Assembly: GCF_000203815.1 (NCBI RefSeq)
Contig: NW_004457695.1
Coordinates: forward strand, 1,610,054-1,674,053
Source of the DNA: Cavenderia fasciculata
Taxonomy: Eukaryota > Evosea > Eumycetozoa > Acytosteliales > Cavenderiaceae
Direction: 5' to 3'
DNA length: 64,000 nt
Shown piece by piece: positions 10,780 to 23,055 of the stretch. Within the stretch, counting starts at the first letter, position 1; each line of letters begins with the position of its first letter. Made by a program: the position numbers and the translations under genes. The notes under the pieces were generated by a model that ran no database searches, was not told the DNA's origin, and saw nothing but the letters and a program-made list of their open reading frames with translations.

Positions 10780-11602
10780 TCAAGTCTTTATATTTTCAAC
10801 TTTTTTCCAACATTCTATATTACAAACAGGTAGATTATTTTTAGGACAATTATAACGTTTAACATTATTACAACCAGGTGCAGAACATGTTATGATTTTT
10901 GGCGTAGTCGTCATTGTCGGATTAGTACTTGAGAATTGATAACCATTTGGAAAACTAACAGTTTTACCATTTTCAATATTATCATGAATTAATATTGTTG
11001 GTCCCATTGTTTTTAATAATATTTCCTAAAATAAATAAATCAAATCAATATTTGTATCTTTTACTTTTTACTTTTTTTCTTTCTCTTTACTCTTTTAGTT
11101 GGTTTAATGATTATATCCTTTTCAGATAATTTTTCAGTCTTTCTATTTAATAATTGATTGACTACATCTTTCATTTCAGCTTCTGTTTCTGTTATCTTTT
11201 TCTGTCTTCTTGCTTGTGCCAATTCATGTTTTCTTTGTATCTTTTCTTCTGACATTTCTGACTTTTTCTTTATATTTAATCCTTTTAATAGAATAGAAAT
11301 GGATGAGTTATTTGATTGTTTAATCTATCTAAATGTATGTGCCTACCAAATTCAGATATATCAATTCCTCCATTTTTTGCTCCCATTTGTCTTGATGTAA
11401 GTACTTTATCATCATCATCATTATCATTGTCATCAATATCTTCAATTTCAATATCACTATTACTATTACTACTATATTCAATATCACTATCTTTATTTTC
11501 TTCTCCTTCTTCTACTTCTTCTTCTTCTTCTTCATCATCATCATCATCTGAAGATACTAAATCCTTTTCTACCTTTTTTGTTGTTCCTCCTCCTTTTTTC
11601 AT
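10780..11602 (-). CDS. INO80B/IES2-like HIT-finger protein
   Basis: Three exons (11602-11347, 11281-11091, 11025-10780) join in frame to 230 aa. The N-terminus is a highly acidic Asp/Glu/Ser tract, followed by LTSRQMGAKNG, a basic helical segment (RKHELAQARRQKKITETEAE then VVNQLLNRKTEKLSEKD) that resembles the PAPA-1 conserved region, a Lys-rich linker, and a C-terminal HIT-type finger: CSAPGCNNVKRYNC then LPVCNIECWKK. This order is that of INO80 complex subunit B (human INO80B, yeast Ies2), a nuclear chromatin-remodelling subunit that stimulates the Ino80 ATPase. Short for the family and low in complexity, but the domain order is diagnostic. Confidence 0.82.
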
Positions 11603-11690
11603 TATTATCTCTATGTCTACATTAAATATGAACTTGAAACTACAGTTTTTTTGAAAATATATTTAATTAAATTTATTTATTTTATTTTTT

Positions 11691-14600
11691 TTAAATTTTA
11701 ATAGAAACATTTGTTAATTTAAAAGTATTTATACTTTGTTGAGTTGATAATAGGTGATTACCTAGGAGGGACATGAGGGAAGATAATTGAAGATCAGAAT
11801 CTAAAGATTGATCATCTTCTTGATCGTTGGCTGTAGCTTTGACAGAGGTTAGAATTTTGAGTTGACAAGCAAGTGTTTTGAGTGTACCAGTACCTTGAAG
11901 TATTTTACTTTGAAGTGTAGTATTTTTACAAGTTGAAGCAATCGATTCGATATCCTTGCAATATTTGTTGACCAATTCCGATAGTTTTCTAGCACTCATC
12001 ACCATATTTGGTTTCTGACCATTTCTAACAGATTCATAATAAACTCCAATCTCTTGTGCAATATCTTTTATACTATCACCTTGACCATTAATTTGATTTT
12101 GAACATTTAATAGTGTATCTTGTAATCCTGGATTAAGTTTTTTTTGTTGTTGTAAATTATTATTTGATATTGATTTGATTAAATTATTATTATTACCACC
12201 CAATTTAATTAATGGTTGTTTTTTCTCTTGTACAATAAATATTTGTTGTTTTTCTTTTTCTTTTTCTTTTTCCTTTTCCTTTTCTTTAAAGTTTGTATTT
12301 TGAATTTTAATATATTTATCCAATTTTTCAGGATTTCTACTAATATTACTAAAATCATTTGATTTTATAGTTTCTATAACATTTTGAATATGACTATCAA
12401 TTTCCAAAGTAATATCAATCGACGTCGATGGTTGTTGTGATGGTTGTGATGGTTTTTCCAATTGATTTTTTTGTTTTTGATTTTCAACTTGATTCTCTAA
12501 ATGATTAATAGTTAGAGCCAAACTAAAAAGTATAAAATCTTTTTCTGCTACCAATTTTTGTGGTAATGGTGTTGACAGAGTTTTTGTTGATCTTGTACAT
12601 TCTTTGATAATATTGATAGCTTCTTTTTGTTGTTCCAATAGAGTTGATTCAATTGAATTATTTGATGCTTGTTCTGTATCCAATTGTGATAATATTTTAC
12701 TTGATAAATCATCAAGTAATGAAAGATTTGTCTCTACAGAGTTTTGATCTCCACCGATATTAATTGAATCATCCAATTGAACTAATAAAGATTTATATTG
12801 TTTAATTAAACTATCAAATAGAGTTGTTCTTGAACCAACCAATTCATGAATAATGATAGACATGGGAGCAGACATTTTAATTTCCAAAGATTCCAATTGT
12901 TGACGACGTTGTTGATCGGTTGGATTGAGAATTAGGTCTTTGGCAGCTTTGATCATTTCTGGTGCAAGATTATCAATTTCCTGAACAGACTTTTGAATGG
13001 TTTGTTTTTTGCTATTATCATTGATGGTGGTTGCATCTTTTTGTAATTGTTGTTTAAGAGATGATTGATTTGCCAATAATGATTTACTTGTTGAAACAAT
13101 CTTGTTAAAATTACCTCTAACTGCAAATAATGCCAAATCTCTTGTATTTGTTTGATTTTGATAGAGGAGGTAAAGTGAAGTTTCACGTAATTCTTTAATC
13201 AATTGATCAATTGATTTTTCCAACAATGGTATAAATGATTGATAATTTGAAATGTTTTCTGCTGGGTTTTGATAAAATTCTCTTGAAACATTTTCAAAAC
13301 ATAATAATTGATTATTTTTAGAAAATAATTTTGATTCCAAATCTAAAATTGCTTGTCTAATTTTTAATTGTCTCGATGGATCTAAAAATGACAATAATTG
13401 ACCTGTCGATTCTTTAACCAATTCATTTCCATTGAATAAAATTTCATTTAATAATTTTCCAATTTCCTCTTTTTCCAAAGAATTTACTGGTTTTTTTAAT
13501 TGATTAGTCAATTCTTGAGCAATTGCCAAAGGTGGTTGAGATAGAGGATTTAATTGTTCACGAATACTTTCCATATTTCTAGCAATTTGAGAAGCAATAT
13601 GAAAAGATTTTTGTTGTAATTGAGCTTCAGTAGCTTCATCTGTTGCTTGAAGTGCTTGTTTTATAGTTGACAATTGTTGTGGTACCAATTGAGTCAATTC
13701 TTGATTGGTTTCTGAAGTTTGATTACCAATCAATTCTTGATGTGATTTTACCAATGCTCTCGAAGTATCAACTATACCTTGAGTATCAGAATCTACTGTA
13801 TATGATAATAATTTGTTTAATAAATTTTTTTCTTCAATTATTAATTTTGAAATATTAAAAGTATTGGATGGAGTAGCTGAAGTAGAAGAATTATTATTAT
13901 TATTATTAACTTTTGTATTATTATTTTTTGGTTGAATTTTATCTAATTGAATGATTATATCATTAATTAGGGTTTCATAACGAGCACGATTATCTTGATC
14001 ATTTGGATTTGTAGAGAGATGAGATTTTGCTAAACTTAGAGTTGGAAGAAAACCAGCAATTGAATGATCAATCCAAGTATCCATTGAAGGATCAGTAACT
14101 GATAAAAGTAGGTTACTACTAAAAGCAGCACGCGAACTAGTTTCAACACTATCACGAATGACATCAATGACGGTTAAAAGTTGATCAATACCAATTTCCT
14201 TGTCCAAATATTTAACAGCAGCTTCAACTTGTTGTTGTAAGGAGGTTTGAGCAGTTGATAGAGAATTTAATAGCAATCTTTTCTTTGGTTCATCCAATTT
14301 ACTATTAGAACCACCAAGATGATCATTTGCCATACGTATTAGATCAGTTTGATATTGAACAATACGTTGAATACTATTTGAGATCAAGTCATCACTATTC
14401 ATTTCATTTGCAGTGACTAGATGAAATTTTGCATTGATTTGAAGTGTATGAAAACAAGCAACAGGACTTGTCCAATAAACCAACAGAGGATACATTGCAT
14501 CCAATACTTCTTGACCATTATTTCTATTCATTTTTACCAATCGATCAATTAATTGTTTTAGATCTGTTCCTTTTCTTGTAGTTTCACTTGGACTTGCATC

Positions 14601-17261
14601 AATTCTTTCATTTACAAATTCATTAAAATGATTTATAAATTGTGTAAAAGAATTGGCAGAGATTGATTTACGACCAGTATTTTTTGACAATGATTGATAA
14701 GCTGCTACCAATTCAATATCAATATTTAAATGTAATAGAAAATCCAATTCTACCATTGATTTTTTAACAGTTTTCAAACATTTGTTGAGTATTTCTTCAG
14801 AATCTACTGTATTTCTTTTTCCACTTGTACTAATTGCCGTTTGAATTGAACTTTTAAATAAATTTATACTAGATTCTATTTGTTCTTTTAATTGAATTGA
14901 TAATGTTTTTGTTGAAATTATATTTGCTCTTGCAATTAATTTATCTTGTTCAATAATTAATTGTTTTAAAATTGAAACTGATTTAACAGCTTCACTTTTT
15001 TTTAAATGATTAACCAATTCTTGAAATAGAGTTAATATCATTGCTGATATTTTCCTATCTTCAGATGATTCATTTAATAAAGTTTCACCATCTAAAAATT
15101 CTTCATCTTTTAATAAATCATAATTTGATGATGATTTTGATAAATTTCCAATTGATGAAGATTTTCTAATAACACCATTATTATTATTATTATTTGTTTG
15201 TTGTTGTTGAAGTTGATAATTAATTAAATTGATTTGATTTGTTAGATCATTATATTTTGAAATCATTTCTTCACCATAATATTCAATTTTTTCTAAATCC
15301 CAATGATTATCCATCATCAAACATTCATTTCTTTGTAAATCTAGAAATGATAATAAATCACTTATTAAAGTTTGAAAAAAGATTAATTTACTTTTATCAT
15401 TTTTAATTTGATCCAATGACTTGATGGTTTGAATTGGTATTTGACATTTGTTTGATATATCTTTTAGAATTGATTCAATGGTATGATGATTTGCATTTTC
15501 TTTGAGAGCATTGATTAATTTTCTTTGAACAAGACCAAGATCTGATGAAACAGATTCTGATAAAATTAATACCAATTGGCCAATCGAGTTGTTTATATTT
15601 TCCAATTCCAATTGTAATGATTGATTATTTGAATCTTTTAATAATTTTTCAATTAATCTTCTTCTATTTGATAATAATTTTACTAAAGAGTCTATTGACT
15701 CTTTTAATAATAAGTTGTTATTATTAGTTTGAAAGGAGGATTCAGAATTTGCAATTGAAACCAATTCTGAAATACCAAATTCCAATTCTTTAATCATTTT
15801 TTCTACCTCTTCAGTTTGACCAGATAAAATAGATTGAATGATTTTTTTAGCAGTACTACGTTCTTTTAAATGAATAATATTACTAGTAGTTTCATTTGAA
15901 GGTTCCATTAGAGCTGATAAATGAGCAAGAGGTTCACGCATTGATAAATTACATTGATCCAATTGACGACGATTTTCAACATTGCTAGTATCACGAATAA
16001 AACTTTTAACCAATTGTAATTGTTGTGGTAAAAGATTGGTAACTAAAAGAACAGCATCTTTTACTTGTTGAGGATCACTATCTACCAATATTTGGTCCAT
16101 TCTATTTGCATTTTTAGTCAATGTTTTAAGTGCTCCAACTACGATTGTAGGATCCGATGATTCTGAAATGATTCTCAAACATTCATCCTTTGATCTAATT
16201 AAATCTAATAATTGTGCATCTCTACTTGTTGCCATTGATTGTAAAATCTCTTGAACTTTTTCCAACCGATCAACCAAATTATTAATTAAATTTGTTGGTA
16301 TAACATTTAAATTGTTTTCTTTTTCTTTTACAATATCATTTATAGATTCAATATATAATTTAATATCTCTTTGTAATTGATTAGAAGAATCTTGTTGATT
16401 TGATAAAAGTTTAAAATGACTTGAAAGAAGATTTGAATTGGATTCTAAACTTGATGATAAAATATTGACTATATTTTTTTCTCCTCTATATGATGCTCTT
16501 AGGAGATCACTAACATTTTTTGATGTCATTTTAAATATTTCTTCATACATGCTTTGAATTTGTGGATCCACAATTGATGAAGAAGAAGAGGATGAATTAG
16601 AGTTGTTTGAATTATGTTTTTGTTGATTTTTTCTAATTTGAAATTCTTGATTTAATTTATCATTGATTGATAGGATTGAATTTAAATTTGAAGATGATGA
16701 AATATTTTGATTTGATTGTTTAATATCTTTTAATAAAAGTGATAATGTTTCTTTAAATTGTTGTTTTGTTGCATTACTATTATTGGTTTGATAAAATAAT
16801 AAACTATTATCAATTTCATCCAATGATAATAATGTATTTGTTAGGTCAATTAAAACATTTCCATTAGAGACTAGTCTATCTGAAGTATCTGACCATTCAG
16901 ACTGTAATGTTGGTATCTGTTCATCTAAAGAATGTTGTTTTAATAAATCACTATAACCAACAACCTTGCCAATAGCAAATTGAATATAATCTGCAAATTC
17001 CTGCTCCCTTTCCTCTACAGGCAAACGATCCAAACATCCTTCTACTGCATCCAAAGCCACTTTACTAGATTGATTCATCTTTTTAATCTCTGCTCCATAA
17101 ACAACATGTAATATCTTTATAGTCTCTGTACCAATCACTCTACATCCTCTATTTAAACTATTCCATGAATCTTCCAATGTTGAATGATTTTCAAATTTTG
17201 TTTCTTCTTTAAATGATATTAAACTATTATTTAAAACTTAAAAAAAAGAAAAAATAAGTAA

Positions 17262-17300
<39 letters not shown>

Positions 17301-17643
17301 TATATTTATATTTATATTTACTATTTGTTGAATCTAAAATTTCATCTCTAATAGATGGATATTCATCATATTCTTGACATGCCAATGTTGTTACTGTATC
17401 TGATAATGCTTGTGCTGAATTAAATACTGCAGACTAGATATAAAAAAAAAAAAAAGAATAATGATGAGTAATCTATATCTTCTTCTTCTTCTTTCCCTTT
17501 TTTTTTCTTTTTACAATTTCATTTATAGGTAAATCAGCATTTTTTGCTTGAAGATTAATGATTATTAAAATGAATCTACTTATATTCTCTGACAATTGTT
17601 CTAATAATAGTTGAGCTATTGATAAATAGGATTCTTCTCCCAT
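11691..17643 (-). CDS. Giant talin-rod-like protein with I/LWEQ-like end
   Basis: Three exons (17643-17515, 17433-17322, 17236-11691) join in frame to 1928 aa starting MGEESYLSIAQLLLEQLSEN. Nearly the whole protein predicts as amphipathic helices rich in Leu, Ser, Gln and Asn, like the helical-bundle rods of talin and vinculin. The last 130 or so residues (SARKLSELVNKYCKDIE, then LKTLACQLKILTSVKATAND, then a final long helix) align in pattern with the talin/HIP1R I/LWEQ actin-binding module (SARxVAxxTxxLCEAA, AxSTAQLLxACKVKAD). No FERM, ANTH or SH3 domain is present. I infer a cytoskeletal adaptor or actin-binding rod protein. The intron at 17237-17321 carries a GA microsatellite (about 17262-17300). 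Confidence 0.75.
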
Positions 17644-17910
17644 TTTTCAACAATATATATATATATAGTACAAATAACTAAAATATGATGATAAAGATGA
17701 TGTGGGGGGGGGAGAAGAACAAGTATAATATTTTGTTCACCTGATCAAACAAAAAAAAAAACAAAAGATTTAAAATCATCATTATTGGGGGGTAAGAAGA
17801 TATTTTTATTTTTGGCTATTGCCTATGGTGAGGATGAGGCCGATTTTCAATGAACAAAGATTTTTTAATCGACCTACAGGTTTGTCTTGAGACAAATAAA
17901 GTTGTTTTTT

Positions 17911-18194
17911 TTACATTCTCCGACCTGTTCGATCATTGATTGGATGAAAATGATCAGTAGTTTTTTTTTTACAAACTATATTCATATTCATATTTGAATC
18001 AATATCCATCATAGTAGTATTAAAAGTTTGATTTAAAATTGAAAGATTGTTTTTACCATGGTTTGATAGATTTTTAAAACATTCTATTAAAAAAAAAACA
18101 TATATATTTATATTAGAGACAAAAGAATAAATTTATATTTTATATTTTATATTTTATATTTTATATTTTATATTTTATATTTACCAAGTATCAT
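17911..18194 (-). CDS. Tiny two-exon gene (60 aa), unknown
   Basis: Exon 1 is 10 nt (18194-18185, ATG ATA CTT G) and exon 2 is 18083-17911; the splice restores frame to 60 residues starting MILECFKNLSNHGKNNLSIL and ending HPINDRTGRRM. The tiny first exon followed by GTAAAT and an A/T-rich intron is typical dictyostelid structure, and exon 2 keeps an open frame to a TAA. The intron contains about seven copies of a 7-bp ATATTTT repeat. No signal peptide, TM segment or family seen. Real coding status rests on the exact frame fit only; no homolog is known to me. Confidence 0.5.
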
Positions 18195-18319
18195 TTTTTT
18201 TAGACAAAGATAATAATAATTTAAAATATTTATATCTTTTTTTGTTTTATATTTTTTTTTTGGTGGTTGTGGTGGGTGAAAGGAAAATAATTTATTTATT
18301 TGTATTTATTTATTTGTAT

Positions 18320-18916
18320 TTATTTTTTTAAAGAAAATGATCTATTTTCAATAAATCTACCTTTTGATTCCCAATAACAAGAACTAGTAAATGGACCAAG
18401 ACTTTCATAATAACGAATACGATCTATTGACATTGCAGACATTGGTTTGGGGACTGTTAACTGTTGACGTAATTGTTGTTCTTTTTGACGACCAATTGAT
18501 TCCCAATAACTTGAACTTGTAAATGCTCCCAATTTTTCATATTTGGCCCTATCAGCAGAGGTCCATTGAATATTTCCACTTGGTGAAGTATAGGTGGGGG
18601 TTGAAATTTCATCTACATTGTTTGATAATTTTTGAAATAGTGGTATATAGTGGTTACCTTTTTGAATCCATTGCCAAACTTGTGGATCTACATGATTAAA
18701 TGCAGACAATACTATCATTGATAGTAATACTGCCAAGATGGCTGGAAACAATGCTCTAAATGTTTCATTAAATGTAATCCTTTGGATATGTGGTCTTGGT
18801 GGATATGGCCCTGTTCTACTTCTATCAATAAATTGTCTTGGAATAGAAGAAGATTTTGGAATAGTAGTTGTTGTTGTAGTAGTAGAACTACCACTATTTA
18901 ATTTAATTGTATTCAT
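18320..18916 (-). CDS. Single-pass membrane protein with YWES repeats
   Basis: Single exon, 198 aa. A Ser/Thr-rich N-terminus is followed by a basic Pro/Arg segment (RSRTGPYPPRPHIQR), one hydrophobic segment near residues 54-72 (ALFPAILAVLLSMIVLSAF), and a C-terminal half with two copies of one motif: RAKYEKLGAFTSSSYWESIGR and RIRYYESLGPFTSSCYWESKGR (both start near a preceding D). The two repeats are 45-50 residues apart. The positive segment before the helix suggests an N-in, C-out topology, so the repeats would be lumenal or outside; this is inference. I do not recognise the family. Confidence 0.65.
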   Translation of the reverse strand: MNTIKLNSGSSTTTTTTTIPKSSSIPRQFIDRSRTGPYPPRPHIQRITFNETFRALFPAILAVLLSMIVLSAFNHVDPQVWQWIQKGNHYIPLFQKLSNNVDEISTPTYTSPSGNIQWTSADRAKYEKLGAFTSSSYWESIGRQKEQQLRQQLTVPKPMSAMSIDRIRYYESLGPFTSSCYWESKGRFIENRSFSLKK

Positions 18917-19251
18917 TATTATTATTATATGTGAAATTATTGGGATGAAATGAAAACAAAAAAGAAAGCGATAGAAGATACTAAAGACTCTACTTTTTAT
19001 TTTTTTTAAAATATTATTATTCCATTTGAGGATTATTAGATCTTTTTTTTTTAATAATTGTTTAAACCATGGTTCGGTTAATTTTTAACAAATTATTTCC
19101 ATTTTTAGACCAAAATGAGATCCAAAAAAAAAAAAAAAAAAAAAGTAAAAAAAAAAAGATTTTTGAACAGAGAGAAAGAGGAGAGATCACCATTTTTACA
19201 CACAACTTCTTCTTTGTGATCATTTTGTTTTACTATTACTTTTACTTTATC

Positions 19252-21286
19252 ATGTCAATCATAATATCAGTATTAAAGAATCAATATTTATTTAAAAAGA
19301 TTATAAATTATCAAAGAGATGAATATAAATTTTTAGATGTATCAATATCAAAAAATATCAAGACACATTATCGATATGATCAAATATTATTAGATTTGGT
19401 TTGGGTTATTAAAAACAAACATTGGAATCTTTTAAGATTTATATTACAATCACCTCTAGAAAGATCAAAAGTATCATTTAAAGATTTATTCTTTCCACAA
19501 AACAAACTCATATTATCAATGACAAGTATTGATAATTTAGAAATCATCAATCTATTATTATCAACCTATCAATTACAATTTATTGATTATTTTACCTTTA
19601 ATAATAATAATAACAATAATATTAAAAGACCATTAAAAATAATATCAGATTATTTTTTAAATTTAATATCAAATCATGGAAATTTGGAAATTTGGAATTC
19701 ATTTATCAATTTTTTTAACTATAAATAATTGTATCTACAAACAAAATATCAAAAAGAAAAAGAACAATTTGGTGATTGAATATTTTATAAAAAAGGATAA
19801 AACTTGGTTAGAAAAAGCTTATAGTTTTTGTATTACATTTGCAAGAAAAGATATATTATTTTATCTTTTATCAAATGTAAAATATTATTTAAAAATTAAA
19901 CAAATTTCAAATACTAGTCATAAACCAATTAATCACAAAACAAGAAAATTAATAATAGAAATGGCAAAGGAATATAAAACAACAACAACAACAAACCTTT
20001 ATTCAACAAAATTATATATTCAATTATTTTATAATACTAGTTTGGAATATATTATTTTAAATGATTGGAATGATCTTTTAAAACATAATTTTAATATTAA
20101 TAATATGATTCAAACTATATTATATAATAATATTTTATCAACAAATTATGATCAAGATTTGGAAATAATTAAATTACAATATCAATCTTTTCAATTTATT
20201 TTTAAAAATTATCCAAATCAATTTAATTTTGATCAATATAATCAATCAATTCAATCTCTATTTAATAATAATAATATTTGTAATATATATATGACAGTTT
20301 GGATTATTGGAATTTATTTTTATTTTACAAGAATATTACCTTTTCAATTGGTTTGTGAAAGATTGGTATCTTTGGTTTTTAAAAATTTCAACCTTTTTAA
20401 AAAAGAAGAAATTTTTCTATATTTGACCAAAAGTTGTGGATTATTTAATACATGTTTATTTGGTCCTTTTTATTTTCAGATTCAACCATTGATTGAATTA
20501 TTTTCATTTGGTCATTTGGTACATGAATCTTTAATCAATCAATTGGTATCAAATTCTCGGTTTGATTTGGCAAGAGGATGGTTAACAAATTCAATATATG
20601 TTCCCAAGTTTAAACCAAATTTAGAAACAACCATCACTCTAATGTCACTTGGTCATTTTGATTTGGTTGATATTCTTTTTCAATATAAATCAAACTATGA
20701 TTTTATATTTTCAAATCTTGACACCATCATCAAAGTAAATAGTTTGGAAATGGCAAAATATTTTAAACCAATCAATATAGATCCAATATTTGAAAATGAT
20801 GATCAATTGGAATTTGTAAATTATCTATTAAATCTGCGCGACTTGATAGATTTTTTTTTAAATGGAAAAAAATATAATATTTTATTTAAAAGAATGGTAA
20901 ATGCTGCTGTCAATGATAAAAGAAAATCAATCATTTCTCATTTATATTGGTATTTTTTGGAAAATCAAAATGATAAATTTAAAGATCAAGAAATGGAAAC
21001 CTATTTTACAATCAATATTGACAAGATGGTAAAAGAATTTGATTTTCCGTTTTTAGAAAAGCTGATGGATCTTGGTTTACCTTTGGTGGTGGAAGATGTG
21101 GAAACTTGGAGATTGGTTGGTTTACATGGTTCGGTAGAGTGGGTAGAGAAAATACTATTCAAATATACAGCGCCAACGTTTAGACAATATCCATATTTGT
21201 CGACAACAAGATTGGCTGCTGAAAATAATTTAAATACCGAAAATAGATTGGCTATTTTACATTTTATTGATCATTTGGATAAATAA
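19252..21286 (+). pseudogene. Dictyostelid ankyrin-type repeat protein, one frameshift
   Basis: The first segment starts MSIIISVLKNQYLFKKIINY at 19252 and runs to a TAA at 19726-19728. The same protein continues in the +1 frame (INNCIYKQ, then INLAR-type helices) to 21286, about 670 residues together. The break lies at a run of seven Ts near 19708-19716; one base less would keep a single frame. The protein has degenerate helical repeats (WVIKNKHWNLLRFILQS, MSLGHFDLVDILFQYK, LVGLHGSVEWVEKILFK) of the ankyrin-like type abundant in dictyostelid gene families, and no other domain. A sequencing error in the homopolymer, a polymorphism, or a young pseudogene are all possible. It borders the tRNA/retroelement island. 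Confidence 0.6.
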
Positions 21287-21382
21287 AAAAAAAATAGAAA
21301 TCATTTAAAGATGAATTAGATGTAGCTTAAGACCTTTTCCAATCGATTTTAGAGTCAAATAAAGGTCAAAAAGCGGCAAAAC

Positions 21383-22493
21383 TTTTTTTTTTTTTTTTTA
21401 ATAAAATCTTTGACCTCTTCATCACCACTGAAGTCATATTGTTTATTTTTAAATTAATGGTTTAATTATTATTGTTGTCTAATTTGGAGTAGTTGTTAGA
21501 TAGTGGTTAGTTCTAGTTAGGAAGGAGGGAATGCGATAGGGTGAAGCTAGTTTGCCCCAAATGAGAGAGAATTTACTAAAGTTTGCGATCAGTTCGAGAT
21601 TAGTGACCGACCATCGATCAGGTTGACATTTAGCTAGAATCGACTTGCAGTTTTGGATTAGTTTCAGGTATTCAAGATAGATTATAGTTTTGAATCGTTT
21701 GGTAACGATTGCTACTTCGTTTGGGTCGAGAGAGTAGTTGCGATCGTCATCGTCAAAGTCGAATTGCACATTCATAGTGGATTGGAGTTGTGTGTGTATC
21801 CCCATCGAATACAGTGTGGCATGCGTAGCATATTGTATTGGTGTCAGCTGGGGTACGTTTCATTATTCTGGCAAAGAAACGAAAGAGGTGTCTCTTGCTG
21901 TTGTGCATTTGACGCTTGCCACGACGGCAAATATTTGCTCGATGTTGGTACCAAAGAGAGCCTCGATCTCTCTTTGACCGACGGTCTTTTGGTTGACCTT
22001 TGGTAGTCTGGTTGCTTGGAGAGCAGAGTAGATTTGCTTTAATTCGATTGGTGTATTTGGTTGGTCTGGTCCCTCCTTGGCAGAGATGTGCTTTGGAAGA
22101 TAGGGTCCAAACTCGGTGAATGGTTTGTCGTACGTGGCACGATACAGATGTAACCATGCTTCCCAACATGTTTGGAAGTATGTGGAGCTGTTGGAGAGGG
22201 TGCCTAGGCGTAGGTACTCGCCGAGTATATGGTTGGTCCACACCCTGCGGTACGAGATGGAGTTGTTGGAAGGGTCGGCAAGGAAACGATTCATCGTCCA
22301 TGCCTTTTGCGCAACTTGTCTGACGTCCATGTCCCAGAGGCCGATGCCTCCCTTTGTCCAATGTAGTGCTGCTCTTGGGCGAGCTATGCTATTTTTCTAT
22401 TTATTTGTTTTGACATAAGTAGAAGATGACGGCGAGTAGAGATACCAATTAATTAAACTGTTCACTAATCTCTTTTGAATTTAGTGACTCGAT
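21383..22493 (-). mobile_element. 5'-truncated LINE (TRE-like non-LTR element) end
   Basis: Read on the minus strand, this is the 3' end of an L1-clade non-LTR retrotransposon ORF2. The hallmark KGGIGLWDMDV motif (the GGLGL motif after the RT domain) is at about 22360-22320, followed by a helical region (VWTNHILGEYLRLGTLSNSS), then a C-terminal zinc-knuckle-like segment CYACHTVFDGDTHTTPIHYEC, then a short tail. The coding parts lie in three overlapping frames, so the copy is broken by at least two frameshifts. It ends in an A-tail (T run 21383-21399) beside CGGCAAAAC, and the opposite side (22494-22504) has AGGCAAAACGG, a likely target duplication. Only about 300 C-terminal residues remain; RT and endonuclease are missing. 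Association with a tRNA points to the dictyostelid TRE group. Confidence 0.8.
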
Positions 22494-22504
22494 AGGCAAA
22501 ACGG

Positions 22505-22887
22505 TTTTTTTTTAAGCATCATTTCGTGGCATCCACCTGTAGGGTGGAGCAATACTCTTTCGATTGCGAAGTTTTATTGATTGAAGTCTTTGTTTGACCA
22601 GCAATGGGAACTGAGTTTCCAAAGAAGAAACAAGCGATAGGCAAAACGTTTTTTTTTTTAAAGTAATTCTTTTCCTGTTCTCTCCTATCGGGAAGAGTAC
22701 TCAGAAGTTACAAAGTTTTATTAATTATACTTTTTAATTGACCAGCAAGAAATAAAGATTATCTCAAGAAGAATTAAAGTTAATTTGTTCTGGGGGTTTG
22801 TCCATGTCTATGATACATGTTTATATGGACGTTGATCATGTATCTTATTGTATAGTGTCAAGCATGTTGGATTGTTTTGGATTGGAT
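22505..22887 (-). mobile_element. Two short LINE 3' ends stacked upstream of tRNA-Arg
   Basis: Two pieces, 22505-22633 and 22649-22887, each begin with a T run (22505-22513 and 22649-22659; A-tails on the minus strand) placed directly after a GATAGGCAAAACG copy. Their sequences are related to each other (AAAGTTTTATT, then TTTGACCAGCAA or ATTGACCAGCAA), as expected of 3' untranslated ends of one element family. The tRNA-proximal edge is a further GGATAGGCAAAAGGG at 22885-22899. They look like successive, strongly 5'-truncated insertions into one preferred site. Confidence 0.7.
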
Positions 22888-22943
22888 AGGCAAAAGGGAG
22901 GGGAAGTTGGCGGGTATTTTTGAATACCGCACATAATAACCGT

Positions 22944-23016
22944 GGCCGGTTAGCTCAGCTGGAAGAGCGGCAGCCTTCTAAGCTGCAGGTCGTGGGTTCG
23001 AGCCCCACATTGGTCG
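22944..23016 (+). tRNA. tRNA-Arg (UCU)
   Basis: A 73-nt cloverleaf. The acceptor stem GGCCGGT pairs with ATTGGTC (with G-U pairs). D-arm is GCTC..GAGC, anticodon stem GCAGC/GCTGC with loop CTTCTAA giving anticodon TCT (reads AGA), variable loop AGGTC, T-arm GTGGG-TTCGAGC-CCCAC, discriminator G. A box TAGCTCAGCTGG and B box GGTTCGAGCCC are intact, no intron is present, and a T run at 23022-23029 serves as Pol III terminator. AGA is the main Arg codon in AT-rich dictyostelids. Confidence 0.97.
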
Positions 23017-23055
23017 TCCACTTTTTTTTCGCTGCTGGCCATGGGCCACCAAAAT

